DNA from: CAYVLA01 sp964549615 [NCBI: uncultured Thermococci archaeon]
GTDB lineage: Archaea; CAYQAE01; CAYVLA01
NCBI GenBank assembly: GCA_964549615.1
Contig: CAZJVP010000054.1
Span: 1 to 42,761 of the forward strand
Direction of reading: 5' to 3'
DNA length: 42,761 bases
Below are positions 1-7,752 of this stretch, piece by piece. The stretch's first letter is position 1; every line of letters starts with the position of its first letter. A program made the translations under genes and the position numbers. Below the pieces are notes generated by a model that was not told the origin of the DNA, ran no database searches, and was given only the letters and a program-made list of their open reading frames with translations.

Positions 1-777
1 TTCACCCACAACATCCAGCGCTGCTGGGCCCACATACTGACAGAGATCGACCAGATCGCCCAACACCTCCTGGAAGTTGCACAGTCTGCACAGTCTGCAC
101 AGTCTGCACAGTCTGCACAGCCGGCTGGGAAGAACAGAAAGGCTGGCAAGGCCGGGAAGGCCGGGAAGGATCAGAGGGATCAGAGGGATCAGAGGGATCA
201 GAGGGATCAGAAGGATGATGGATGGAGGTGGAAGGACAGAGACGGGGAGAGGTACAGGCGGTACAGGGAGGCCGAAGCTCTAAGCAAGGGTCTGCACAGG
301 ATCTACGACAGGCTCAAAGAAGCCCTGGAGACCGATCCTCCTCCACAAGCACAAAAGAGGGATAGGCTTGCAAGGTATGGTAGGTATGGTAGGAGGGCTC
401 TGCAGCACTGGCTCGGCAGGGAGTACAGGTCTGCCAAGGTTAGGCAGTTTGTCAAGAAGCTCAGCGCTGCTTTTCCCTACCTGTTTACCGCTGTCAGGCA
501 TCCTGGTGTAGAGTTGACCAACAATCGCTCGGAGCGGGCTTTGAGGACGCTTGTCGTGCAGAGAAAGATCATAGGGACTCTCAGGAATGGGAAGGGTGTA
601 AGGATGTATGAGAGGATTCCAAGCCTTCTTGCCACATGGGAGCAGAGAGGCCTGGAGCCTGGACCCATCCCAGGCATTATCCGAAGCCCTAACCCAGAGC
701 TGGAAGGAGACCTCACACGACCAGACCAACCAAGGCGCGAGCTAAATACGTACCCGCGTCTCTCTTCTCTAGGCTGA
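1..777 (+). CDS. IS66-family transposase, C-terminal part (5' end outside window)
   Basis: The frame is open from base 1 to the TGA at 775-777, so the start lies outside the window. Near the left edge it reads IQRCWAHILTEID, the IS66 motif around a conserved CWAH. Near residue 170 it reads TNNRSERALRTLVVQRK followed by GTLRNGKG, the hallmark C-terminal IS66 block containing the last catalytic acidic residue (E of NRSER). The protein would cut and paste its own insertion sequence. Between these motifs the usual helical region is expanded by runs of three-residue repeats (AQS, AGK, DQR, RYG) that correspond to in-phase 9-bp DNA repeats. No partner TnpB or clear terminal inverted repeat is visible, so mobility cannot be judged. 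Family assignment is firm; activity is unknown. Confidence 0.85.
   Translation, partial: FTHNIQRCWAHILTEIDQIAQHLLEVAQSAQSAQSAQSAQPAGKNRKAGKAGKAGKDQRDQRDQRDQRDQKDDGWRWKDRDGERYRRYREAEALSKGLHRIYDRLKEALETDPPPQAQKRDRLARYGRYGRRALQHWLGREYRSAKVRQFVKKLSAAFPYLFTAVRHPGVELTNNRSERALRTLVVQRKIIGTLRNGKGVRMYERIPSLLATWEQRGLEPGPIPGIIRSPNPELEGDLTRPDQPRRELNTYPRLSSLG
79..120 (+). repeat. 9-bp tandem repeat (gcacagtct), four copies plus a partial
   Basis: Four perfect head-to-tail copies of gcacagtct at 79-114 are followed by a partial copy. Each copy adds Ala-Gln-Ser to the transposase without changing frame. Perfect identity suggests recent expansion by slippage. Confidence 0.9.
139..213 (+). repeat. two adjoining 9-bp tandem repeats inside the transposase
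   Basis: Three copies of an aaggccggg-like unit (encoding Ala-Gly-Lys) run to about 168. Four perfect copies of gatcagagg plus one variant (encoding Asp-Gln-Arg/Lys) fill 169-213. All are in phase with the coding frame. A shorter doublet of aggtatggt (Arg-Tyr-Gly) lies near 373-390. Confidence 0.85.
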
Positions 778-790
778 GTGATTTAAAGAC

Positions 791-820
791 TGAACATTTA
801 TCACTAGTTCAATATTTTTT
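791..820 (+). promoter_or_regulatory. candidate promoter/operator ahead of the arsenic-type operon
   Basis: An AT-rich stretch separates the transposase from the DGC gene. It contains the inverted repeat TGAAC-N11-GTTCA (791-811), directly followed by the TATA-like aatatttttt. The placement suits an operator of an ArsR-type repressor, such as the one encoded at 6048-6473. Alternatively the repeat belongs to the insertion element. No experimental support. Confidence 0.3.
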
Positions 821-888
821 GGAGCATTCAAGAACCCTCCATAGGGACCGAGTATCACATACGCAGACATCTGGTTGGAGGTAACAGA

Positions 889-1329
889 TTGAAGGAAAAG
901 CCACCAGAATTGGAGGCCGGCAGAAACACGCACGAAAACGTCATCTACGCTTGCTTCGGCGGATTCTCAAACACCGGGATAACCGCTGCGCTGGCGAGCA
1001 TCGAAGCCGTAAAGGAGCTCGGATTGAGGAAGGCTGCCATCGGCTGCCTCGCGGGCCTGCCAACCGACGTCGCGCCGGTCTTCGCCAAGACCAAGGCGGC
1101 CAAACGGATTGTGTCCGTGGACGGTTGCCCCTTTGAGTGCAGCAGGAAGACGCTCGAAAAGGCAGGGTTCACGGTTACGAAGAGCATCGTGCTCGTCAGG
1201 GACATCGGGATGAAGAAGAAAGCCCTCCACGAGGAGGTCGAGAAAGGCTCAAAGCCGTTGATGGACTACGTATCGGAAGACGATGTCAGGCGTGCCAAGG
1301 AACTCATAATCGGGGCTGTGTGCAGCTAG
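889..1329 (+). CDS. DGC-domain putative zinc-binding protein
   Basis: A 146-residue protein of the DGC family (named for its Asp-Gly-Cys motif). Four cysteines that probably bind zinc are visible: C22 (ACFGG), C53 (GCLAG), C80 and C84 (DGCPFECS). The start is TTG at 889, chosen because GGAGGT lies at 877-882 with good spacing. It is the first gene of a run that continues with an MtrA-like and an ArsD-like protein, and a remnant of a second DGC gene sits just upstream of acr3. This repeated link to arsenite genes suggests a role in handling thiophilic metalloids, but the biochemical function of the family is not settled. No membrane segment or signal peptide is seen. Confidence 0.8.
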   Translation: MKEKPPELEAGRNTHENVIYACFGGFSNTGITAALASIEAVKELGLRKAAIGCLAGLPTDVAPVFAKTKAAKRIVSVDGCPFECSRKTLEKAGFTVTKSIVLVRDIGMKKKALHEEVEKGSKPLMDYVSEDDVRRAKELIIGAVCS

Positions 1330-1366
1330 GGCGAACGCGCAAGAGATCCGGACACGCCTATCAGAG

Positions 1367-2077
1367 TTGGACGTCATGGCGGGAACGGGACCATTGAAGG
1401 TCGAACCCCCCGAGGGCTATCCGCCCGAAACGGGCCGGTACCTTAGAGGCAATGACTACTCCCCGGTGGCTGTGGTGGCAATCCTTGACACCTTCGACTT
1501 CAAGATTCCTCCCGAGCTTGTGAGGCTCATCGAGGTAGCCATTGAAGCTGGAGCCGCGCTTGCAGGAACGCTTCAAACGGAGAACATCGGCATTGAGAAG
1601 TTGATCGCAAATGTGGTGGCCAATCCGAACATCAGATACTTGGTCATCTGCTGGCGAGAATCGCCTGGACACCTTCCGGCGGATGCGTTGTGTAAGCTCA
1701 TCGACAACGGGGTTGCACAGGACAAGAAGCGGACCATAGTCGGGGCCAGAGCTCCGTCGCCCTATCTCCCAAACATATCTCTGGAGGCAATCCAAAGGTT
1801 CAGAAAACAGGTGAGCATAGTCAACCTCATCTCGGAAGAGGATCCCAAGAGGGCGATGGACCCGGAGATGATAAGGAAGGCCGTCCATTGCTGCATCCAG
1901 GAGAAGCCCACCGAGTTTCTAGGCTACACCCTCCACGATCCCGGAGCATGGCCCGAGCCTGCCATCTGCAGGAAGATATCGCTGAGAATAGAGGAGCCTT
2001 GGAAAAGGGAGTTGAGCCGGAGGGAGCAGGAGATCCTAGACCGGATCAGGAAGTCCGCGAAAAGAGGCGATGGATGA
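1367..2077 (+). CDS. MtrA-like corrinoid protein (solo homologue of methyl-H4MPT:CoM methyltransferase subunit A)
   Basis: A 236-residue protein resembling subunit A of tetrahydromethanopterin S-methyltransferase. It has the blocks YSPVAVVAILDTF, AGTLQTENIGIEK, NPNIRYLVIC and PGHLPADAL. H102 in the last block matches the histidine that coordinates cobalt in MtrA. Canonical MtrA ends in a membrane helix; this protein instead ends in a soluble charged tail after a conserved-looking DPGAWPEPAI segment. No other mtr subunit is in the window, so it is not part of a normal Mtr complex here. It probably carries a cobamide and shuttles a methyl group to or from an unknown acceptor. Its place between DGC and ArsD-like genes points to metalloid chemistry, which is inference. 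The start may be TTG 1367 or ATG 1376. Confidence 0.75.
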   Translation: MDVMAGTGPLKVEPPEGYPPETGRYLRGNDYSPVAVVAILDTFDFKIPPELVRLIEVAIEAGAALAGTLQTENIGIEKLIANVVANPNIRYLVICWRESPGHLPADALCKLIDNGVAQDKKRTIVGARAPSPYLPNISLEAIQRFRKQVSIVNLISEEDPKRAMDPEMIRKAVHCCIQEKPTEFLGYTLHDPGAWPEPAICRKISLRIEEPWKRELSRREQEILDRIRKSAKRGDG

Positions 2078-2499
2078 CGAGTCGCGATCCTGGGGGCTCC
2101 ATCATATCCGGTTCCAAGATTCGCAAGAACGGAGAGGTTCTCAAGAGGCAAGTGCTTGTCGAGATCTTCGAAGGGGATCCCTTCGAGGGGTGCTGTGCGC
2201 CCGTGTCGGTTTCCGACAGTGCGGTTAGAGAGCTTCGCAGCCTCTTGGCCCGCCGGCAGGCGATCATCAACTCTTTGAACAATCACTTCGCCGACCGCAT
2301 TCGGATCGAGAGGATGGTTCTAAGCCGCAGAAGGCCTGCGACTTCCTATCCTGATTACCTGAAGCCCCACCTTGGCAAGGTGGACCCGCCGGTCATCTTC
2401 GTGAACGGCCGCCTCGTTTGGCACGGCAGCTTCCCGGCCGAGGGGCACTTCAAGGAAATCGTTGAAAAAGCTCTGGCGAAGGGTCTGAACGAAGAATAG
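2074..2499 (+). CDS. ArsD/thioredoxin-like small protein with a vicinal Cys pair
   Basis: A 141-residue protein whose ATG overlaps the previous stop in an ATGA junction, implying translational coupling; GAGG precedes the start. It shows beta strand VLVEIFE, then a vicinal cysteine pair (EGCCAP), and near the C-terminus PPVIFVNGRLVWHGSFP with the cis-Pro and following strand of a thioredoxin fold. This layout resembles the arsenic metallochaperone ArsD, which hands As(III) to an efflux ATPase, although the third ArsD cysteine is absent. It could instead be a thiol reductant for the corrinoid protein. Reading the open frame further upstream overlaps the MtrA-like gene out of frame, so the internal start is preferred. 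Confidence 0.6.
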   Translation: MTSRDPGGSIISGSKIRKNGEVLKRQVLVEIFEGDPFEGCCAPVSVSDSAVRELRSLLARRQAIINSLNNHFADRIRIERMVLSRRRPATSYPDYLKPHLGKVDPPVIFVNGRLVWHGSFPAEGHFKEIVEKALAKGLNEE

Positions 2500-2686
2500 G
2501 GGATCTCTCAACCGCGCGATGGAGAACCGCGTCGGGTGTCTGCAGTTTCGATCGATCGGAACGGGGAATGATCCACCCTCTGTGTCTGTAAGCGCAAACT
2601 CGCTGGGGGAGTAACGACGCACCCGAACCGTCTCCGGCCCCGCCGTGGGCGCGGGCCGGCGCGCGATAACCCACGCCAATCCCTAG

Positions 2687-3518
2687 TCAAGGCCAAGACG
2701 GCAACCGGACCGAATATCGTGAAGATCTCCGGTCCGGTCCCTGAGGGGGACGGAGCGCATCGAGGAGCCTACGCATATTCCGGCCCAGAATCAGCCTCTT
2801 TGCGGATCTGGCTATCTCGGCGCAGGCAAGTGGTGCTATCCCAAGAGCGGGGTCCAGATCCGTAAGGTCGGAGCCGAACACGATCTTCTTGGGATCGACC
2901 CGATCGACGAGATCCTCCACCGGGCGGTAGCCAAGAGGCACGCACGTACACTGATACACGTTTTCCAACTCGTTCACAACGTCCGCGTAGGCCAGGCTGT
3001 GGTGCCCCATCACGAAACGAGCACTGGGATACGCACCTCCAACCTGCCCAAGATACCCCGCAACTCCCCAATCGTGCTTCAGGATCAGCATCTCCTTCTC
3101 CTCAGCGTAGGCGAAGACGGCCTGAAGCTTCGCCTCGGAGGTTCGCCTGAACTGGTACTCGCCAATGATCTTAACCCCTACAAATCGTGGCTTCCTGCAT
3201 CTCTCCAGCTCGCGGACCTAGCTCTCCCGGGCAGTTGAGGTTCAAGGTTACAAGCCCGTGGAGGCGCTCCGGATGCTTGGAGGTGCTGGCGGCGATGAGA
3301 TCGTTCCCCAGGCGCAAGTCGGGATTGACGCCGGCGAACGAGAATACACAGGCCTCGTCGATTCCAAGAGCATCCACCAGGCCTATGACCTGATCATCCC
3401 GACCGTAGGGGATGTGGTAGTAGTTGAAGAAAGCGCCCGGATGGGCATGTGCACCCACCACTAGGCAGTTCAAGGGGGCGCCCGAAAGCACGGCCTCTTT
3501 GATGGGTCCAGCCCTCAT
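2687..3518 (-). pseudogene. decayed amidohydrolase, copy of the gene at 27445-28221
   Basis: Read on the minus strand, 3518 to about 3230 matches the first half of the intact amidohydrolase (FFNYYHIPYG, GIDEACVFSFAGVN, RLHGLVTLNLN). The match resumes in another frame and runs to about 2760 (GEYQFR, ENVYQCTCVPLGYR, KIVFGSDLTDLDP, GRNMRRLLDA). A frameshift near 3230 therefore splits the gene, and the metal-site start IDAHAH has become VGAHAH. The normal stop is lost and the frame runs on to 2687. Its start overlaps the upstream pseudogene by ATGA, exactly as in the intact pair. The GC-rich 2500-2686 stretch between this and the ArsD-like gene holds no gene that I can support. Confidence 0.9.
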
Positions 3519-3880
3519 ATCCTTGCCTCTTTCATCAGGCTCTCAAGGTTGCCCCTGCGACCATCGCCTTCTCCTCCTCCGATATCTGCGAGTAGGCAAC
3601 CATGGCCACGGCCGAGGAAGGGTCTCGATACGGGACCCTGGTGCCAAACAGCAATCGGTCAGGCCCAGACTCCCTACAAACCGAGTCGACTCCCCTCTAG
3701 AGCCAAAGCCCCGACAGATCCAACATCAGGTTCTCGCAGCGCGACATAGCCTGGTATGTTCGACGATTGGACCGGTAACGGAATTCAGAGGCTACGACGG
3801 GAAGGTCCGGATGCGCGAGGCACCTCGTAGGTGTCGCCCATGCACCACTCCGCCACATCGAAGAAGAAGCCTTTCCGGTC
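3515..3880 (-). pseudogene. decayed second amidohydrolase-like gene, copy of 28218-28985
   Basis: Minus-strand fragments match the intact partner gene: FFFDVAEWCMGD near 3865-3830, then in another frame CLAHPDLPVVASEFRYRSNRR and NLMLDLSGLWL, then after an in-frame TAG DRLLFGTRVPYRDPSSA and, after one more shift, RGNLESLMKEARI with its stop at 3515-3517. About 120 N-terminal codons and a block of about 40 internal codons are missing. Clearly non-functional, and clearly a paralogue rather than a recent duplicate, because many substitutions separate the two copies. Confidence 0.9.
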
Positions 3881-3911
3881 AAGGTTAGGATCAGCGCCCC
3901 CTGGCCCTGAC

Positions 3912-4160
3912 TTAATCCGACTCCATGAAAGCCGGAGTCTCCCAACCGCCCAGAACTCGGTAAAGGTACGGAAGATCCGCAAAGGCGAGAGAGGTACTCT
4001 TGGAGAACAGCCTGTTCGGCTGCAGCCCATTCGAGGTGCCCACTGAAATCGAGAGAAACCGGTTGCCCAGACCCATGCCGCTCGGAGTCTGGACCAGGTA
4101 GCTACCTTGCGCTTTCACGATGCCCGGACGAGCACGGGCGACTGATAAACGCAACGACAT
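3912..4160 (-). other. unassigned coding-like remnant between pseudogenes
   Basis: The 3881-4298 stretch has no gene I can name. On the minus strand an 82-codon frame reads like a real protein fragment (GSYLVQTPSGMGLGNR, SLAFADLPYLYRVLGGWE) with few low-complexity residues. It sits upstream of the decayed amidohydrolase pair, so it may be the remains of a third gene of that cluster. I do not recognise the family. Confidence 0.25.
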
Positions 4161-4298
4161 AGCATGCCTTCAGCTGACAGCGATGACCAGCAGCTCATCT
4201 CCTGCATGCTGGGAGTTTCTTGCGACCGACGGCCCCCGGCGAGACCTGCTTCCCGGGCTTAATGCACCAAAGACTGATCAGTCTGCGGTGATGCGACA

Positions 4299-4613
4299 AT
4301 GCCATCGAGGAAGACACTGCTGGACGAGGAAGACATACCAAAGCAGTGGTACAGCATACTGCCGGATCTGCATAAGCCCCTGCCTCCGACCATCGACCCG
4401 AAGACCAAGGCCCCCGGCGCCGGCATAGTGCCCAAGATATTCCCCAAAACAGATCTTAGCCCAGGAGTTCGGCCCAGAAAGATGGGTCAACATCCCGGAT
4501 GAAGTCAGAAAAGCCTACAGGCTCTGGAGGCCACTCCTCTCTTCAGGGCGGTTGGCCTGGAGAAGACCCCCAAGACGCCAGCCGAGATATACCTACAAGT
4601 ATGAGGGGGTCCG
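4299..4613 (+). pseudogene. trpB2: truncated trpB2 (tryptophan synthase beta chain-like) remnant
   Basis: From ATG 4299 the frame reads KTLLDEEDIPKQWYSILPDL and PLPPTIDPKT, the conserved N-terminus of the TrpB2-type beta chain. It stops at 4500-4502. In a second frame the match continues (AQEFGPERWVNIPDEVRKAY, RLWRP), then in a third (TPLFRAVGLEK, TPAEIYL), then YKYEG. At least three frameshifts are present, and the match ends near 4613, before the PLP-binding lysine region. Roughly 105 of about 430 expected codons remain. It is directly fused to the tail of a DGC gene, so a deletion removed everything between. Confidence 0.85.
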
Positions 4614-4619
4614 AGCGAT

Positions 4620-4691
4620 CTGATGGAATATGTCTCAAAGGACGATGTCGATCGTGCGAAGAAGATCATAATAGAAGCCATCACGGAGTGA
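4620..4691 (+). pseudogene. C-terminal remnant of a second DGC-domain gene
   Basis: The last 23 codons before TGA 4689-4691 read LMEYVSKDDVDRAKKIII then EAITE. They align without gaps to the end of the intact DGC protein at 889-1329 (LMDYVSEDDVRRAKELII). The rest of the gene is missing; the break is at the trpB2 remnant. The remnant lies about 170 bp upstream of acr3, so a DGC gene was probably once directly ahead of the permease. Confidence 0.75.
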
Positions 4692-4857
4692 CCGAAGGGT
4701 TGAGCCCCGGCGCACGTCCTTCGCGCATCTTGCGTCCTGCGGACCGGCATAAGCGCATGTCCGGCTCGACCGCCCAAGAGCGAGCCGTGATGATCTCTCA
4801 GGCAAGGGTCGCGAACCCAGCCTTTGAAACATTTTTGAGAGAGATTTCGTATCGAAG

Positions 4858-5964
4858 ATGATGAATATGAAACCCTCGGCCCCCAAGCGCGAGCTCAGCG
4901 TCTTCGAGAAGTACCTCACGATCTGGGTCGGTCTCTGCATACTGGCTGGCATCGGCCTAGGCAAGGTCGCGCCCGGCCTATCAACCGCGCTGGATAGGCT
5001 GTCGGTTGCCCAGGTCTCCATACCCATCGCGGTATGCCTGTTCTTCATGATGTACCCCATAATGGTCAAGATCGACTTCAGCGAGGTCGTCAAGGCGGGG
5101 AAGACCCCGAAGCCGGTGGCACTCACGCTGTTCGCCAACTGGGCGGTGAAGCCCTTCACCATGTTCCTGATCGCAACCTTCTTCCTTTCCGTCTTGTTCA
5201 AAGACCTTCTGCCTGGAACCGAGATCGTCAAAACCGGTGCCGAAGTCTACCTTTACCGCTCCTACATATCGGGGGCCATACTCCTCGGCATCGCGCCGTG
5301 TACGGCCATGGTTCTGATGTGGAGCTATCTCGCCAGGGGGAACGACGGCCACACGCTCGTCATGGTCGCCATCAACTCGTTGAGCATGCTCTTCCTCTAC
5401 GCTCCCCTGGGTGGATTCCTCCTGGGAGTTAACCGCATGCCCATACCGTGGGAGACGATAGTTCTGTCCGTCACAATCTACGTTGCCCTTCCCCTGATCG
5501 CCGGCTACTACTCCCGGCGCGAGCTCATCAAGAGAAAGGGAATCGAGTGGTTCAGGGAGAGATTCGTGGGCAGGCTGACGACGGTGGCGATCGTAGCGCT
5601 CCTAGCCACGCTCGTCATACTCTTCTCGCTGAAGGGCAAGATGATCGTCGAACGTCCGCAGACGATACTTCTGATTGCCGTGCCGCTCTTCATCCAGACA
5701 TGGCTGATCTTCCTATTGACATACGGTGCCGCAAGGCTCTTGAAACTCACGTACGAGGACGCCGCTCCTTCGGCGATGATCGGCGCGAGCAACCATTTCG
5801 AGGTCGCCATTGCCACGGCGACCACCCTTTACGGGCTCAGCTCGGGGGCGGCATTGGCGACGGTGGTTGGGGTCCTCATCGAAGTGCCGCTGATGCTGAC
5901 GCTCGTGAAGTTCTGCCTGCGAACGCGCGGATGGTTCCGCAGCAGCCGGGCACTGCAACCATAG
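4858..5964 (+). CDS. acr3: arsenite efflux permease, ACR3 family
   Basis: A 368-residue integral membrane protein with about ten predicted helices, within the normal ACR3 length. The family signature [19 protein letters not shown] with its essential cysteine lies near residue 148, and [14 protein letters not shown], another strongly conserved ACR3 segment, near residue 309. The protein exports As(III), possibly Sb(III), across the cytoplasmic membrane using the ion gradient. The start is one of the ATG codons at 4858, 4861 or 4867. An AT-rich run (gaaacattttt) about 30 bp upstream may be its promoter. A converging arsR ends 83 bp downstream. Its operon upstream has decayed, so it may now be transcribed alone. 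Confidence 0.95.
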   Translation: MMNMKPSAPKRELSVFEKYLTIWVGLCILAGIGLGKVAPGLSTALDRLSVAQVSIPIAVCLFFMMYPIMVKIDFSEVVKAGKTPKPVALTLFANWAVKPFTMFLIATFFLSVLFKDLLPGTEIVKTGAEVYLYRSYISGAILLGIAPCTAMVLMWSYLARGNDGHTLVMVAINSLSMLFLYAPLGGFLLGVNRMPIPWETIVLSVTIYVALPLIAGYYSRRELIKRKGIEWFRERFVGRLTTVAIVALLATLVILFSLKGKMIVERPQTILLIAVPLFIQTWLIFLLTYGAARLLKLTYEDAAPSAMIGASNHFEVAIATATTLYGLSSGAALATVVGVLIEVPLMLTLVKFCLRTRGWFRSSRALQP

Positions 5965-6047
5965 GATTCCTAACCGTTCCAGCGCGGTTCTTTGGCGATT
6001 CCCCAGCCAGCTGTCGCGAGGCTGTAGGTTGGCTCATCGGAGCCGCC

Positions 6048-6473
6048 CTAGCAACGAGGGGCGGCCACCTGAGCCAGCGATCGAACGGCGTCAAGGACGG
6101 AGGTATCGACGAGCGAGTAGAAAACCCACTTCCCCCGCCTAGACTCCTTGATCAGACCTGCCTCCCTGAGGATGCCAAGATGGTGGGAGGCTGAGGGCTG
6201 GGATCGGTTGATCAGAACCATGACCTCGCACACGCAAAGCTCCCCTTCGGACCCGATCGCCTTCAGTATCGCGACCCTCATCGGATCTGCCATGGCCCTA
6301 GCGATCATCGCGACCTTCGAGGCGTTCTGGTCGGGTGCCATAGACCTGAGCTTGCGTCGAATCTTCTCAACATCGGCCGCCGAGGCCCGTCTTCTCCCCG
6401 TCCGTGCCTCCACGCAGCGGGCGAGCCTCTCGTCAGCCTTCGATGCCACGAATCCTGATAGCGTTTCCAGCAC
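6048..6473 (-). CDS. arsR: ArsR/SmtB-family arsenite-responsive repressor
   Basis: A 141-residue winged-helix protein. The region MADPMRVAIL starts the DNA-binding domain, and ELCVCEV (C80 and C82) is the As(III)-binding box at the start of the alpha-3 helix typical of ArsR. SQPSASHHLGILREAGL is the recognition helix and GKWVFYSL is the wing. About 45 residues precede the usual domain start and carry an extra Cys at 20; the protein also ends in Cys. The apparent start is GTG at 6473, but a later start is possible. It lies 62 bp downstream of the radical SAM gene on the same strand and converges on acr3. It probably represses the arsenic genes and releases them on binding arsenite. Confidence 0.92.
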   Translation of the reverse strand: MLETLSGFVASKADERLARCVEARTGRRRASAADVEKIRRKLRSMAPDQNASKVAMIARAMADPMRVAILKAIGSEGELCVCEVMVLINRSQPSASHHLGILREAGLIKESRRGKWVFYSLVDTSVLDAVRSLAQVAAPRC

Positions 6474-6535
6474 AAATAGGTTTCACACCAGAGAGCCTGG
6501 GTGCCGCCAGAGACCGGGGATTCATCTGTGCATCC

Positions 6536-7729
6536 CTAGAGCCGACGCTCGATGTCCCGGTAGCCCTCCTCGCTGTACTCAAAGAACCTCCTATAGGAAG
6601 CGCAGAAATCGGTTCGGCTTGGATGAAGCCGATCTGGCCTGTGATACCGACACCCACCATAGCAGAGGTCCAGCCATGGGCAGTCCTTGCACTCACGCGG
6701 GAGCCCCAGCTTTGCCCGTCCGAACTCCTCAAACGGGGTGCTCTCGGATATCCTGCCGAGCGAGCTTTCCATGAGGTTCCCCATGAGCATGCCCCGATCC
6801 ACGAAGAAGTCGCAAGGGTAGACGTCCCCGTTGTATTCCACGACCAAGTACTCGCCGCACCTGGGACCCAGCGTGCAGAGTCCACCCGCAGCGCCCATCC
6901 TCGCGGCCAGAACCGAGTTGAAGAGCCGGATGTAGACGTTTGGGAAGTCTTCTCTCCACAGATCGAACATGCGGCAGAGGAACTCACCGTACTGGTCGGC
7001 GGTGACGTTGAACGGTGCCGGGTTGCCGGCTGCATCGAGTTCACGGCAGGGGACGAACTGGAGGTACCGCACGCCCCGATCGACGAAGAACCGGTATATG
7101 TCCTCCCATCGGCAAGCACTGAGATTGGTTACGACCGAGAGAACATTGAACTCCACGCGGTCCTCCTTCAACAGCTCCAGACCCGCCATCGCCCTGTCGA
7201 AGGTTGGCCGCCCCCGCCGCGTTCGCCTGTAGGCGTTATGGATGTCGGGTGGGCCGTCCACGCTTATGCCCACGAGGAACTTGTACCTTTTGAAGAACCT
7301 GGTCCAACTTTCCGACAGCAGGGTGCCATTGGTCTGGAAAGCATTCGAAACCGTATGCCCCCTTCCGTGGGCCTCCTGCAGCTTGACCGCCCGGAGATAG
7401 AAATCAAGGCCGGCCAGCAACGGCTCCCCGCCCTGCCAGCTGAACGATGCGTGCTCGGTCGATATCGCAAGGTACTGCGAGATCATGGCTTCCAGGACCT
7501 TCTCGCTCATGCACGTCCGGGGGCCCGGATGGTATAGCTCCGATCTCCTGGCATAGAAGCAGTACTCGCAGGCAAGATTACATCGGGCTGAAACGGGTTT
7601 CACCAAGAGGCTGGAGGGAAGCATCACGTAGTGCTCTGGCAGCTGCCTAAAATTGTTACACGGATAGCCGCATGCGGGCCGTCCGCGTTCCGCGTTCCCC
7701 GAGCCAAAGTTTTCAAGCGATGAGCGCAT
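6536..7729 (-). CDS. radical SAM/SPASM protein, anaerobic sulfatase-maturase-like
   Basis: A radical SAM enzyme. LLVKPVSARCNLACEYCFY carries the CX3CX2C cluster motif, followed by SWQGGEPLLAG (SAM-binding GGEP). The C-terminal SPASM part has C(GEYLVVEYNGDVYP)C, then CKDCPWLDLCYGGC, for two auxiliary clusters. This organisation matches anaerobic sulfatase-maturating enzymes and their relatives, which oxidise a Cys or Ser of a target protein or modify a peptide. No sulfatase is visible here, so the substrate is unknown. The longest frame starts at 7729, but the first 35 residues look non-coding and family members normally begin close to LLVKPVS, so ATG 7624 is the more likely start. It precedes arsR on the same strand. 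Confidence 0.85.
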   Translation of the reverse strand: MRSSLENFGSGNAERGRPACGYPCNNFRQLPEHYVMLPSSLLVKPVSARCNLACEYCFYARRSELYHPGPRTCMSEKVLEAMISQYLAISTEHASFSWQGGEPLLAGLDFYLRAVKLQEAHGRGHTVSNAFQTNGTLLSESWTRFFKRYKFLVGISVDGPPDIHNAYRRTRRGRPTFDRAMAGLELLKEDRVEFNVLSVVTNLSACRWEDIYRFFVDRGVRYLQFVPCRELDAAGNPAPFNVTADQYGEFLCRMFDLWREDFPNVYIRLFNSVLAARMGAAGGLCTLGPRCGEYLVVEYNGDVYPCDFFVDRGMLMGNLMESSLGRISESTPFEEFGRAKLGLPRECKDCPWLDLCYGGCRYHRPDRLHPSRTDFCASYRRFFEYSEEGYRDIERRL

Positions 7730-7752
7730 ATTACCTGGAGGAGGCAGGATGA

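Noticed and set aside
79-213. Short tandem repeats as a CRISPR array
   Set aside because: Units are 9 bp, head-to-tail without spacers and lie inside a coding frame; no cas genes are nearby.
2600-2680. GC-rich, potentially folding stretch as an RNA gene
   Set aside because: Several short hairpins can be drawn, but no tRNA, riboswitch or other known RNA pattern fits; high GC alone explains it.
6404-7537. Long open frame on the plus strand opposite the radical SAM gene
   Set aside because: It is the antisense shadow of a gene with clear catalytic motifs; its translation is rich in Pro, Arg and Glu without family motifs.
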